Assembly: GCA_964461715.1 (NCBI GenBank)
Contig: CAYWVR010000004.1
Location: 1-64,000 of the forward strand
Length of the DNA: 64,000 nucleotides
Direction: 5' to 3'
Source: CAYWVR01 sp964461715
GTDB taxonomy: Bacteria; Planctomycetota; Phycisphaerae; FEN-1346
How positions within the stretch are numbered: the stretch's first letter is position 1; every line of letters starts with the position of its first letter. This document shows positions 46,552 through 55,317 of the stretch, one piece after another. The notes below the pieces were generated by a model that saw nothing but the letters and a program-made list of their open reading frames with translations, had not been told where the DNA came from and did not search any database. Made by a program: the position numbers and the translations under genes.

Positions 46552-48476
46552 GGCGTGGCCTCCTCCGCCATCCGCCGGTCGTACGCTTCCAGGCCCGTCT
46601 GGAACAGGTGCCAACCGACGGCCCGGTCTTCGATGCGGCGGGTCTGGCCCAGGACGAGCGAGACGTAATGGCGGCGGAGGTCCTCGTTGCCCTCCAGACC
46701 GTCCCGGAGCACGCGGGCTCGAATCTGGCCGAGCGAGGCCTCCGTCTGGGTCGCGGCCACGTAGGAGTTGACCCACTTGCGGACGTAATCCGCCGGGGCG
46801 TACTTGAAGTAGATGGGCGTGTACTCGCGCATGAAGCCGCGGTAGTGCTTGTCCGCCCACGCCTCGTAGGGCTGGTCGGCCGGCTGATGGGCGCCGATGT
46901 AGTTCTCGTACTTGCCCTTGTAGTGGTTCTCCGTGTCGCCCGAGAGGTACATCGCCCAGTTCCCGCCGCCGATGCCCTCCACCCTCGGCCGGAACTTCGA
47001 CAGGAGCTCGTCCGTCTCCGCCGCCCGGTTGGCCGGGAACCAGCGGAACCGCAGGTTCAGCCACTCGTTGACCCGCCGGCTCGTCATGAAGTGCATGAAG
47101 TCGATGGCCAGGTCCGGGTCGCGGCTGAACTTCGTGAGGCCGAAGGGGAACCCCGTCTGCTGGCCCGCCTCGCTGCCGCGGTGCCGGATGACGTCGCTGT
47201 ACTTTTGGCCGGGGGCGGGGATGGGGAAGTCGAACACCATGATCTCGAACTTGCCCCCCACCTCCTTGTACAGGCTTCCGGCGTCCCACGTGCCGGTGGC
47301 GATCATGCCCGCGTAGCCCTGGGCGAACAGGAACACCGACTGGTCCCGCTGGGCCGCCATGAAGCCCGGGTTGAAATACCGCGTGATGTCCAGCAGAACC
47401 CGGTGCCCGACCTCGATGTGGCGGTTCATCGGGTAGCGGATCTGGCCCTCCAGCACCGCCGCCAGCCGCTCGGCGTCGGACAGGGAGCCGTCAAAGTCGC
47501 GGTCCACGGTGGCCACCAGGCCGAATGTGGACATGCCGAAATACTTGCCCTGGAAGATGTTCTGGGTGTATTTCGAGCCCGAGATGGGCACCAGCTTGAG
47601 GTCGTTGGCCCGGGCGTAGGCCTGGATGGTCTCGCACAGATCGAACATCGCCCCGAGGTCCTGCGGCGGGAGGTAGGGGGCCGCATGGGTCTCGAAGTCC
47701 TCGACGTCGCGGCCGTCGGCCCGGGCCTGCTCCCATCCCCACCGAAGCGCCGCCTCCAGCACGTCCCGGTTGGCGAACGCCCGGACCGTGAACACCGACA
47801 GCGGCATGCCGTAGTAATCCTGGAGGTTGTTCCGCCACCCGCCCTGCATGCCGTCGATGTACGTGTCCCGCCAAGACACGCCCTCCAGCGCCCCGGCCAA
47901 CTCCGGCGGCGCCGGCGGCTGGTCCAGCATCCGCGCCAGCCGGTCGTCCCACTCGTGTGTGTTGTACGGGTTCGGGTCGTCGATGCGGTCCGTGATCGGC
48001 ACGAAGTACCGGACGACCAGGTTGTCCCAGATGTCGCCCCTCATCTCGATCAGATCCGGCGCGGTGCGGCCGATGAGCTGGGTCCGCGTCCACTGCTCGT
48101 AGGCTCGCTCGGGAATCTCGATCTGCTCGACGCGGACCTGGCGGCCGTGCACCTCGCGCTGGACCTGCTCGTAGAGGCGGGCCACGTCGTGCATCGTCTG
48201 CACGATCCCCCCTTCGAGCTGCCAGTGGGCGAAGCGGATGGTGGGGATGCGGCGCTCGGACACCGGCGCGTCCGACGGACCCCAGGCCAGGCGGGCCACC
48301 TGGACCGTCGACCACACGAACGCCCCGCCCAGGATCGCCAGGCCGATCAGGTGGCGCACGAGCTCGCGGCGTTTGCGGCGGCGTTCCTCCTCCCGCCGGC
48401 GGGCCTCGATCTCCTCGAGACGGTTGGCGGCCTGCGGGCCGGGTGTGCGCGGAGGCGGGAGCGTCGAGCCGGTCAT
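46548..48476 (-). CDS. Membrane-anchored sugar-binding protein with cytoplasmic coiled coil
   Basis: 642 aa. Residues 1-42 are cytoplasmic, with a highly charged helix (EEIEARRREEERRRKRRELV). One transmembrane helix (about 43-62; LIGLAILGGAFVWSTVQVAR) follows, and it has neither a lipobox nor a signal-peptidase site. The rest is a type 1 extracellular solute-binding fold (IRFAHWQLEGG, TAPDLIEMRGDIWDNLV, FLFAQGYAGMIATGTWDAG, GFPFGLTKFSRDPDLAIDF). It should capture the sugar for the two downstream permeases. GAGGAGGG precedes the ATG at 48476, which overlaps the TPR gene stop as ATGA. A fixed anchor with a cytoplasmic coil is unusual for ABC binding proteins. Confidence 0.8.
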   Translation of the reverse strand: MTGSTLPPPRTPGPQAANRLEEIEARRREEERRRKRRELVRHLIGLAILGGAFVWSTVQVARLAWGPSDAPVSERRIPTIRFAHWQLEGGIVQTMHDVARLYEQVQREVHGRQVRVEQIEIPERAYEQWTRTQLIGRTAPDLIEMRGDIWDNLVVRYFVPITDRIDDPNPYNTHEWDDRLARMLDQPPAPPELAGALEGVSWRDTYIDGMQGGWRNNLQDYYGMPLSVFTVRAFANRDVLEAALRWGWEQARADGRDVEDFETHAAPYLPPQDLGAMFDLCETIQAYARANDLKLVPISGSKYTQNIFQGKYFGMSTFGLVATVDRDFDGSLSDAERLAAVLEGQIRYPMNRHIEVGHRVLLDITRYFNPGFMAAQRDQSVFLFAQGYAGMIATGTWDAGSLYKEVGGKFEIMVFDFPIPAPGQKYSDVIRHRGSEAGQQTGFPFGLTKFSRDPDLAIDFMHFMTSRRVNEWLNLRFRWFPANRAAETDELLSKFRPRVEGIGGGNWAMYLSGDTENHYKGKYENYIGAHQPADQPYEAWADKHYRGFMREYTPIYFKYAPADYVRKWVNSYVAATQTEASLGQIRARVLRDGLEGNEDLRRHYVSLVLGQTRRIEDRAVGWHLFQTGLEAYDRRMAEEATP

Positions 48477-49429
48477 CCGTCGCCCTCCTCGCCGCGCGCC
48501 TCCGCGTCGGTCCCCTCGATGCCGGCCTTCTCGCGACAGCGCTCCGCCGCCAGCTTCGCCAGGTAGAACTTCGCGTCGCGCAGCGTCTCGTCGACGATCC
48601 GCTGGTACCACTTCGCGGCCCGTGCGTAGTCGGCCAGTTTCTGCTCGGCGACCTGGCCGATGGAGTAGTAGAGCTTCGCCCGGTCGGCCTGGCCGGGGAT
48701 GCCGGCGGCGTCGGCGGCGATCCAGTGCTCGACCGCCTTCGCCCACCGCCCCGCCCGCTCGTGCAGGTTCCCGAGCATCATCTGCATCGGTCCCGCGAGG
48801 ACCGAGTCCGGGCGGGCCTGGAGGTGCTCGGTGAGCATCCGCTCGGCGGTCGCCAGGGCCTCGCGGCGCGTCTCCGCGTCCACCCGGGCCCGCTTCTCGG
48901 CGTCGCCGGCGTCGGGCGGGATGTAAGCCTCCTGGATATACGTCAGCGCCAGCCGCAGTTTGGCCTCCTCGGCCGCCACGTGGCCGGGATAGAGCTCGAT
49001 GGTTTCCTCGTACAGCTTTCGAGCGAGCGGCACGTCACGGTCGGTTTCCGAGTCCGGCGTATCGGCCAGGCGGGCCAAAGCCAGCCGCGCGTACGGGGCC
49101 GCCGCCGTCGCGGCATGGGACGCGAGAATCTCCTCGTACAGGGTGTGGGCTTGCGCCACGTCCGGCCCGGGGCGCCGGTGCTGCCAGAGCGTGGCCAGGG
49201 CAAACGTCGCCTCGGCCTGCTCCTCGGGGTGCGTCGAAAGCGTCCGGACCTGCTCGAGCAGCTCGCGCGACTTCGGCCAGTTCGCGTACCGAAGCTCCTT
49301 CCACCCCTCAGCCAGCAACTCCGCCGTATCGACGGGCTCGTCGGCGGGATCGGCCCCCGCGCTTGCCGCGCAGAGCATCCCCGCGAGGGCGGCGGTCATC
49401 AGGAAACGACGGCTAGGGCGTGTGGTCAC
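48473..49429 (-). CDS. Secreted TPR-repeat protein of the sugar operon
   Basis: 318 aa. From the GTG at 49429 it has a signal peptide (TTRPSRRFLMTAALAGMLCA, then ASAGADP). GGGGAAAG lies about 10 nt upstream, and an ATG at 49489 is a less likely longer start. The mature part is alpha-helical TPR-like repeats, for example WPKSRELLEQVRTLSTHPEE, AQAHTLYEEILASHAATAA and VPLARKLYEETIELYPGHVA, ending in an acidic tail. It is probably a periplasmic scaffold. It is the first gene of the transcript and overlaps the binding-protein gene by 4 bp, which ties it to the transporter rather than to general housekeeping. The partner is unknown. Confidence 0.75.
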   Translation of the reverse strand: MTTRPSRRFLMTAALAGMLCAASAGADPADEPVDTAELLAEGWKELRYANWPKSRELLEQVRTLSTHPEEQAEATFALATLWQHRRPGPDVAQAHTLYEEILASHAATAAAPYARLALARLADTPDSETDRDVPLARKLYEETIELYPGHVAAEEAKLRLALTYIQEAYIPPDAGDAEKRARVDAETRREALATAERMLTEHLQARPDSVLAGPMQMMLGNLHERAGRWAKAVEHWIAADAAGIPGQADRAKLYYSIGQVAEQKLADYARAAKWYQRIVDETLRDAKFYLAKLAAERCREKAGIEGTDAEARGEEGDG

Positions 49430-49541
49430 GGTCTGAATGCTTTCCCCGAGCCCCCACAGCTCTTGGCGCAATCCCCGAAACCCCGACACTTTACCGGTGG
49501 CCCCGGCCTATCTCAACAGAAAAACGCGGCTGCCGCGGGCC

Positions 49542-49571
49542 TTGCGGCCGACGTCTCCGATGGGATAGAAT
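49542..49571 (+). promoter_or_regulatory. Promoter of rbsK, implying a leaderless mRNA
   Basis: TTGCGG (49542-49547), an 18-bp spacer, TAGAAT (49566-49571). Only 7 nt separate the -10 from the ATG at 49579, so transcription should start at or within a base of the ATG. The bases before the ATG (CCCCCTC) have no Shine-Dalgarno. Confidence 0.55.
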
Positions 49572-49578
49572 CCCCCTC

Positions 49579-50520
49579 ATGCCCGTCCCCGCCATCCTCG
49601 TCGTCGGCAGCGTCAACCTGGACATCGTCGCCCGCGTCGACCACGTCCCGGCCCCCGGCGAGAACGTGCGCGGCACGGATCTGGCCACGGTTCCCGGCGG
49701 CAAGGGCGCCAACCAGGCCGTTGCGTGCGCCCGTCTCGGCGCCCGCACCATGCTCCTCGGACGCGTTGGCGACGACGCGTTCGGACGCCGGCTTACGGGC
49801 GATCTCGACTCGGCCGGCGTCGTGACGGACGAGGTCGCGGCCGTCGAGGGATGCGCGAGCGGCGTGGCTCTCATCATGGTCGACGCTCGCGGCCAGAACA
49901 GCATCGTCGTCACGGCCGGGGCCAACGCGCGACTCGGGCCCGACGACCTGCATGCCGCGCGCCCTCTGTTTGACACCGCCGACGCCGTCCTTCTTCAGCT
50001 CGAGATCCCTCCCGAGGCGGTGGCCTGGGCCGTTCATCTGGGACGCGAGGCCGGGTGCCGCATCATCGTCGACGCCGGTCCGCCGCGCGGTTCGGTCGAG
50101 GAGGCCGTCTTCGCCGCCGACGTGCTTACGCCGAACGAGGCGGAGGCCGCTGCGCTGCTGGACCGTGAGCCCGGCGGGGCGGCGGACATCGAGACCCTCG
50201 CCGCCGACCTGCTCGACCGCGGGCCGGGCGCCGTCGTCGTCAAGTGCGCCGAGCGGGGGGCGTACCTTGCGGCGCCCGACCAGAGCGCCCGGGTCCCGGC
50301 GTTCTCCGTCGAGCCTGTCGATACCACCGCCGCCGGCGACGCGTTCACCGCGGCGCTGGCCGTCGAGACGGTGCGGGGCACCGGGCTTCGCGAGGCGGTG
50401 CGAATCGCGAATGCCGCAGGGGCCTTGGCCTGCACGGTCATGGGCGCTCAGCCCAGCATGCCCACCGCCGACCAACTCGCCCTCTTTCTACGGGAGCATC
50501 CCGCGCCATGCGATTCCTGA
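49579..50520 (+). CDS. rbsK: Ribokinase / PfkB-family sugar kinase
   Basis: 313 aa, the normal ribokinase length. Signatures are GSVNLDIVARVDHVPAPGE at the N-terminus, PGGKGANQAVACARLGA (about residues 38-54), LTPNEAEAAALL, and the ATP-site/catalytic motif DTTAAGDAFTAALA with the base Asp near 254. It would phosphorylate ribose or a related sugar at O5 in the cytoplasm. The gene seems leaderless and overlaps truD by 13 bp. PfkB kinases vary in substrate, so 'rbsK' is the best family-level name. Confidence 0.88.
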   Translation: MPVPAILVVGSVNLDIVARVDHVPAPGENVRGTDLATVPGGKGANQAVACARLGARTMLLGRVGDDAFGRRLTGDLDSAGVVTDEVAAVEGCASGVALIMVDARGQNSIVVTAGANARLGPDDLHAARPLFDTADAVLLQLEIPPEAVAWAVHLGREAGCRIIVDAGPPRGSVEEAVFAADVLTPNEAEAAALLDREPGGAADIETLAADLLDRGPGAVVVKCAERGAYLAAPDQSARVPAFSVEPVDTTAAGDAFTAALAVETVRGTGLREAVRIANAAGALACTVMGAQPSMPTADQLALFLREHPAPCDS

Positions 50521-51704
50521 CGGCCGACCTCCCCGGGACGGGCGGCACGATCAAGGCTCAGCCGTCGGACTTCCGCGTCACGGAGGTCCCGCTCTACCTG
50601 CCCGCCGGCGAGGGCGACCACACGTACGTCTACGTCGAGAAGACCGGCCTCGGGTCCATCGAGGCCGCCGACCGCATCGCCCGCGCCCTCGGCCGGCCGG
50701 GACGGCAGGTCGGCCTGGCGGGCCTGAAGGATGCCCGGGCGGTCACCCGCCAGTGGATGAGCCTTGAGCGGGCCGACCCCGAGCGCGTCCGCCGGCTCGA
50801 CCTGCCGGGTATCCGCATCCTCGAGGTCGCACGCCACCGTAACAAGCTCAAGATCGGGCATCTCGCCGGGAACCGCTTCGAGGTCCGCCTGCGCGGGCCG
50901 GGGCCGGGGACGCTCGACAAGGCCCGGGCGGTCCTCGATGTGCTCGGACGGCGCGGCCTGCCGAACGGGTTCGACGTCCAGCGGTTCGGGCAGCGCGGCG
51001 ACAACCACCTCTTGGGCCGCGACCTCGTCCTCGGACGGTACCCGGACTTCTGCGATCGCTTCCTCGGTGGCCCGACGGAGGCGGATTCCGCCCGCTTCGC
51101 CCGCGCTCGCCGCGCCTACGACGCGGGGGATTTGGCGGACGCCCGGAAGGGCTTCGCCGGGAGCCCCGAGCATGTCCGCGTCCTTCAGACGCTGATGCGG
51201 CGCGGCGACCCGAAACGGGCGGCGCGGGCCGTCTCGAAGCGGCTGACGCGCCTGCTCGTCAGCGCCTGCCAGAGCGCCCTCTTCAACGACGTCCTCGACC
51301 GGCGGCTCGAGACGTTCGACGAGGTCATGCCGGGCGACCTCGCCTACCTGCACGGCCGCGGGGCCGTCTTTCTCGTTGAGGACGCCGAGGTCGAGGCGCC
51401 TCGGGCCGCGCGGTTCGAGATCAGCCCCACGGGACCGCTCGTCGGGCACCGAGTACGCCTGGCCGAGGAGCGGCCCGGCGAGATCGAGCGCAAGGTCCTG
51501 GACGCGAAGGACCTGGCCCCGAAGGACTTCGAGCGGGTCAAGGCCCTGCGCCTGCGCGGCGAGCGGCGGCCGCTCCGCGTGCCGCTCGTGGACGCCGTCG
51601 TCAGCGACGCGGGCGAGGACCTTCTCCTCGCCTTCACCCTCCCGCCGGGGGCCTATGCCACGCTCGTCCTCGCGGAAGTCACGAAGCAACCCACGCCGCT
51701 TTAG
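50508..51704 (+). CDS. truD: tRNA pseudouridine(13) synthase
   Basis: 398 aa. The TruD signature is clear: IKAQPSDFRVTEVPLY at the start, GLAGLKDARAVTRQWMSLE with the catalytic Asp near residue 78, GNRFEVRLRG, NGFDVQRFGQRGDNHLLGRD, and FNDVLDRRL. It converts U13 of tRNA-Glu to pseudouridine in E. coli. The ATG lies 13 bp inside rbsK, so translation is coupled to it although the functions differ. Confidence 0.95.
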   Translation: MRFLTADLPGTGGTIKAQPSDFRVTEVPLYLPAGEGDHTYVYVEKTGLGSIEAADRIARALGRPGRQVGLAGLKDARAVTRQWMSLERADPERVRRLDLPGIRILEVARHRNKLKIGHLAGNRFEVRLRGPGPGTLDKARAVLDVLGRRGLPNGFDVQRFGQRGDNHLLGRDLVLGRYPDFCDRFLGGPTEADSARFARARRAYDAGDLADARKGFAGSPEHVRVLQTLMRRGDPKRAARAVSKRLTRLLVSACQSALFNDVLDRRLETFDEVMPGDLAYLHGRGAVFLVEDAEVEAPRAARFEISPTGPLVGHRVRLAEERPGEIERKVLDAKDLAPKDFERVKALRLRGERRPLRVPLVDAVVSDAGEDLLLAFTLPPGAYATLVLAEVTKQPTPL

Positions 51705-51761
51705 CGCCCGGCCGAACGCCTGCGAATCGTCCGCCGCCCGCCGCGTCCAAACGGGGGCCGG

Positions 51762-51790
51762 TGGACAAGTCGCAGCCGGCCCAGTACCAT
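51762..51790 (+). promoter_or_regulatory. Candidate promoter of the DegP-like protease gene
   Basis: TGGACA (51762-51767), a 17-bp spacer, TACCAT (51785-51790); about 31 bp before the GTG at 51822. Confidence 0.4.
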
Positions 51791-51821
51791 GAACCGCGCG
51801 ACGTCCCGAGGAGGATGTGAC

Positions 51822-53186
51822 GTGAGCAAGCAAGGGATGACCCTGGCCGTCTGTGTCCTGGCGACGGCCATCGCGGCGCGGCCGGTGGCGGGCGAGGGCG
51901 ACCCGAACGCCGACCGTCGCACGCCCGTCGTCCGGGCTGTCGAGGCCGCCGCGCCTTGTGTCGTCAACATCTCGACCAAACAGGTCCGGACCGTCCGCGC
52001 CATGCCGTATTTCTGGATGGACCTGCCGGACATTTTCCGGCGGAATCTGAGCCCCTTCTTTCGCCCCCGGCGCCAGGTGACCGGCAGTCTCGGCTCCGGC
52101 GTCGTGATCAGTCCGAAGGGGTACCTCGTCACGAACGCCCACGTCGTCCAGCAGGCCGACGAGATCATCGTGACGCTCTCGGACGAATCGCAGCTTCCGG
52201 CAGAGCTCGTCAGCGCCGACCCCGAATCCGACCTCGCCGTCATCAGGGTCGACTCGCCCGAGCCGCTCCCGGCCATCCGGCTGGGCACGAGCGACGACCT
52301 CATGATCGGCGAGACCGTTATCGCCGTCGGCAACCCATTCGGATATCAGCACAGCGTGACAACGGGTGTGGTCTCCGCCCTCGACCGGACCATCCAGCCG
52401 AAGCCGGGCGTCGAGTACCCCGGCCTTATCCAGACCGACGCCCCGATCAACCCGGGTAACTCGGGCGGGCCGCTTCTGAACATCCGAGGCGAGTTGATCG
52501 GCATCAACACGGCCGTCCGGGCCGGGGCCCAGGGTCTGGGGTTCGCCATCCCGGTCGACCGCGTGCGAGAGATCATGATTCGCCTCCTGAACGTCCGTCG
52601 GGTGGGCGGGGCCTGGCTCGGGCTTCGGTTTCGCGCCGACCTGCCCGGCATCGTCGTCGCTTCGGTTGATCCCGATTCTCCCGCCGAGGCCGCAAAGATC
52701 CGGCCCGGCGACCGCGTCGAGGCCATCGACGGCCGCCCGGTGCGCGACCCGATCGAGCTCGAGACGATCCTCCTCGACCACGACGCGGGCGATGACCTGC
52801 GTCTGACCGTCCGTACCGGCGACGCCCGCCGCGAGGCGCGGGTCGTCCTGGCCGTCCCGCCGAAGCCGGACGGCGCGACCCTGGCGCGCAAGCAATTCGG
52901 CCTGCACCTCCAGGAACTCGACGGCGATCTGGCCGAGCGGCTTCGTCTGGCGGTGGAGGAAGGCTTGCTCGTTGCGGGCGTCGAGGACGACAGTCCCGCC
53001 GCCGAGGTCGGCTTCAACGTCGGCGACGTCCTCGTCCAGGTCGATCAGCACCGGGCCTCCGACCTCGACACTCTGGGTCTCACCCTCCAGCAGGTCCAGA
53101 AGGGCGACGTGGTCCGGTTCTACGTGGTGCGGCGACACACGGTCATGCGGACGCGCATGCGGGCTCGCGCGGGGCCGCACGACTGA
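51822..53186 (+). CDS. DegP/HtrA-type serine protease with two PDZ domains
   Basis: 454 aa. The GTG at 51822 follows GAGGAGG and gives a signal peptide (SKQGMTLAVCVLATAIAARP). The protease domain shows His in YLVTNAHVVQQ, Asp in PESDLAVIRV and Ser in TDAPINPGNSGGPLLN. PDZ1 covers about 275-350 (GIVVASVDPDSPAEAAKIRP) and PDZ2 about 365-440 (LLVAGVEDDSPAAEVGFNVG). Such proteins degrade or refold damaged periplasmic proteins. The substitution of the first PDZ carboxylate loop by GGAWLGLRF is normal. A second frame open at 51789 lacks a ribosome binding site. Confidence 0.92.
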   Translation: MSKQGMTLAVCVLATAIAARPVAGEGDPNADRRTPVVRAVEAAAPCVVNISTKQVRTVRAMPYFWMDLPDIFRRNLSPFFRPRRQVTGSLGSGVVISPKGYLVTNAHVVQQADEIIVTLSDESQLPAELVSADPESDLAVIRVDSPEPLPAIRLGTSDDLMIGETVIAVGNPFGYQHSVTTGVVSALDRTIQPKPGVEYPGLIQTDAPINPGNSGGPLLNIRGELIGINTAVRAGAQGLGFAIPVDRVREIMIRLLNVRRVGGAWLGLRFRADLPGIVVASVDPDSPAEAAKIRPGDRVEAIDGRPVRDPIELETILLDHDAGDDLRLTVRTGDARREARVVLAVPPKPDGATLARKQFGLHLQELDGDLAERLRLAVEEGLLVAGVEDDSPAAEVGFNVGDVLVQVDQHRASDLDTLGLTLQQVQKGDVVRFYVVRRHTVMRTRMRARAGPHD

Positions 53187-53208
53187 CCTGCCGCCGGAGC
53201 CGGCGCCC

Positions 53209-53491
53209 ATGCGCGTCCTCCTGGCCCCCTCGTCCCTGAAGGAATGTCTCGCGGCCCCGGTGGTCGCGCGAGCGATGGCGCGGGGCGTGCGGAGAGCGGG
53301 AGCCGAGGCCATCGAGCTTCCTCTCGCCGACGGCGGGCGGCCTCGGCCCGGGGCACCAGGCAGCCCTCGACCAGGGCGTGAGCAAGCTCTTTTGCCTGGC
53401 GGCGGAGGGTGTTACACTGGCGGCGGCGATGGCCGGCGCGCCCGGGCTGCTGGCCGACCGGGCCGAGGAAGCGGTCCGCGCATTCACCTGA
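53209..53491 (+). pseudogene. Glycerate kinase relic with large internal deletion and frameshift
   Basis: The first 43 codons from ATG 53209 read MRVLLAPSSLKECLAAPVVA then AMARGVRRAGAEAIELPLADGG, the N-terminus of a GlxK-type glycerate kinase. From about 53339 another frame reads AALDQGVSKLFCLAAEGVTL and AAAMAGAPGLLADRAEEAVR then AFT, stop TGA 53489-53491, which matches the C-terminus of the same family. About 280 residues between them are missing and the two parts are in different frames. The gene cannot give a working kinase. It sits in front of a hydroxypyruvate-isomerase-like gene. Confidence 0.65.
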
Positions 53492-53514
53492 TCCGAGGGA
53501 CCCAAGGAGACCCC

Positions 53515-54339
53515 ATGCAGCTTGCCTTCAGCACGAACGCCTTCAAGCAGACCACCCTCGAGGAGAGCCTCGGCGAGATCGCCGCCGCCGGGTACCGCGG
53601 CATCGAGATCATGGCCGACGTGCCCCACGCCTATCCGCCGGAGATGGACGCGGCTCGGCGGACGGCGGTGGTCGAGCTTCTCGGCGAGCTCGACCTCACG
53701 ATCTCGAACATCAATGCGTTCACGCTGTTCGCCCACGGCGACACGTGGCATCCGTCCTGGATCGAGCCCGACGTGTCGCTTCGCGAGCAGCGGATCGCCC
53801 ACACGCTCGCGTGTATCGACCTGGCCCGCGATCTGGGAGCCCCGTCGCTGAGCCTGGAGCCGGGCGGCCCGGTGCCCGAGGGCATGGATCGCGGCGAGGC
53901 GATGGAGCTCTACCGGACGGGCCTCGAGCGGGTGCTGCCCGCGGCCGAGGAGGCCGGCGTCGACCTCCTGGTCGAGCCGGAGCCGGCGCTGCTGATCGAG
54001 CGGCCGGAGGAGTTCGAGGCGCTCGTCGACGGCTTCACGCATCCGCGCCTTGCGCTCAACTTCGACATCGGCCACTTCTTCTGTGTCGGCGTCGATCCGG
54101 CGGGGGCGGCCCGGCGGCTCGCCCCGCACATCCGGCACGTGCATATCGAGGACATCGCCCCTTCGCGCGAGCACAAGCACCTTGTCCCCGGCCGGGGGGC
54201 CATCAACTACCCGGCCGTCCTCGCCGCGCTTCGCGACGCCGGGTACGACGGGTGGATCACCGTCGAGCTTTACCCGTACACGTCGACGGCCCGCGAGGTG
54301 GCCGAGGCGGCGCGGGCGCACCTGGCGGGAATGCTCTGA
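53515..54339 (+). CDS. Sugar phosphate isomerase/epimerase (AP-endonuclease-2 TIM barrel)
   Basis: 274 aa. AAGGAG (53504-53509) fixes the ATG at 53515. It has the TIM-barrel pattern of the hydroxypyruvate isomerase/tagatose epimerase group: AFSTNAFKQTTLEESLGEIA, GYRGIEIMADVPHAYPP, LDLTISNINAF, then metal-site residues in LLVEPEPALL, LNFDIGHFFCVG, HIRHVHIEDIAPSREHKHL and ITVELYPY (two Glu, Asp and His as ligands). The exact substrate is open. Next to the collapsed glycerate kinase it once may have formed a hydroxypyruvate/glycerate path (inference). Confidence 0.85.
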   Translation: MQLAFSTNAFKQTTLEESLGEIAAAGYRGIEIMADVPHAYPPEMDAARRTAVVELLGELDLTISNINAFTLFAHGDTWHPSWIEPDVSLREQRIAHTLACIDLARDLGAPSLSLEPGGPVPEGMDRGEAMELYRTGLERVLPAAEEAGVDLLVEPEPALLIERPEEFEALVDGFTHPRLALNFDIGHFFCVGVDPAGAARRLAPHIRHVHIEDIAPSREHKHLVPGRGAINYPAVLAALRDAGYDGWITVELYPYTSTAREVAEAARAHLAGML

Positions 54340-54349
54340 GGGTCCGACC

Positions 54350-55312
54350 ATGACGACGCCGAAGGGCGAATGGGTCCTGATCGATTGGATTCGCGGCCGG
54401 ACCCGCCTTGACCCCGAAACCGTGCCCATCGGTCCCGGCGACGACATGGCGCTGGTGCGCCTGGGCGAGGAGGAGATGCTCATCACGGTCGATGCGCTCC
54501 TCGAAGGGACGCATTTCGACCTCTCCAGGGCCTCGCCACGCCAGGTCGGCCACAAGGCCCTGGCCGTCAGCCTGTCGGACGCGGCGGCGATGGCGGCCCG
54601 GCCGGTCTGCGCGGTCGCCTGGGTCGGTCTGCCCGAGGGCCGGAGCATGGCCTTCGCCGAGGCGATCTCCGAGGGTCTTCGGGATGCCGCCGCGCGGTAC
54701 GACTGTCCCATTGTGGGCGGCGACGTGACGAGCGGCGGCGGGCCCCTCACGGTGGGCACGGCCCTGGTGGCCCGTCCTGCGGGGGTGCGGCCCGTGCGAC
54801 GCAGCGGCGCCCGGCCCGGCGACGCCCTCTTCGTGACCGGACGCCTGGGGGGATCGGTGCTCGGGCGGCATCTGGCGGTCGAGCCGCGCGTCGCCGAGGC
54901 GCGGCAGTTGGCGGCCCGGGTTCATCTACACGCCATGATCGACCTCTCGGACGGCCTCTCGACCGACCTCGGACACCTCACGCGCGAAAGCGGCGTGGGC
55001 GCGGAGGTCGAAGCGGCGGCGGTGCCGATCGCCCCGGACGCCGAGAAGCTTGCCCGAGAGGACGGTCGCAGCCCCCTCGAACACGCCCTGGACGACGGCG
55101 AGGATTTCGAGCTGCTTTTCGCGGTCTCGCCCGCCGACGCCGAGGGACTCGCGGCCGAGCCCCCTGTGGGCCGGGTGCCGCTTACGCGAATCGGGACGGT
55201 CCTTGAGGGGAAGGGCATGACGCTTATGGCCGCCGACGGGTCGCGCCGGCCGCTCGAGCCGGGCGGCTACGAGCACTTCCGCGGCGCGGCGCCCGCCGAG
55301 GAGAGCGACTGA
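54350..55312 (+). CDS. thiL: Thiamine-monophosphate kinase
   Basis: 320 aa. ThiL hallmarks are IGPGDDMALVRL with the paired Asp near residues 30-31, LITVDALLEGTHFDL, GHKALAVSLSDAAAMAA, CPIVGGDVTSGGG, MIDLSDGLSTDLGHL and LEHALDDGEDFELLFAV. It phosphorylates thiamine monophosphate to the diphosphate with ATP in the cytoplasm. It starts 10 bp after the isomerase gene and ends 5 bp before tsaE. Confidence 0.95.
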   Translation: MTTPKGEWVLIDWIRGRTRLDPETVPIGPGDDMALVRLGEEEMLITVDALLEGTHFDLSRASPRQVGHKALAVSLSDAAAMAARPVCAVAWVGLPEGRSMAFAEAISEGLRDAAARYDCPIVGGDVTSGGGPLTVGTALVARPAGVRPVRRSGARPGDALFVTGRLGGSVLGRHLAVEPRVAEARQLAARVHLHAMIDLSDGLSTDLGHLTRESGVGAEVEAAAVPIAPDAEKLAREDGRSPLEHALDDGEDFELLFAVSPADAEGLAAEPPVGRVPLTRIGTVLEGKGMTLMAADGSRRPLEPGGYEHFRGAAPAEESD

Positions 55313-55317
55313 GCGCC

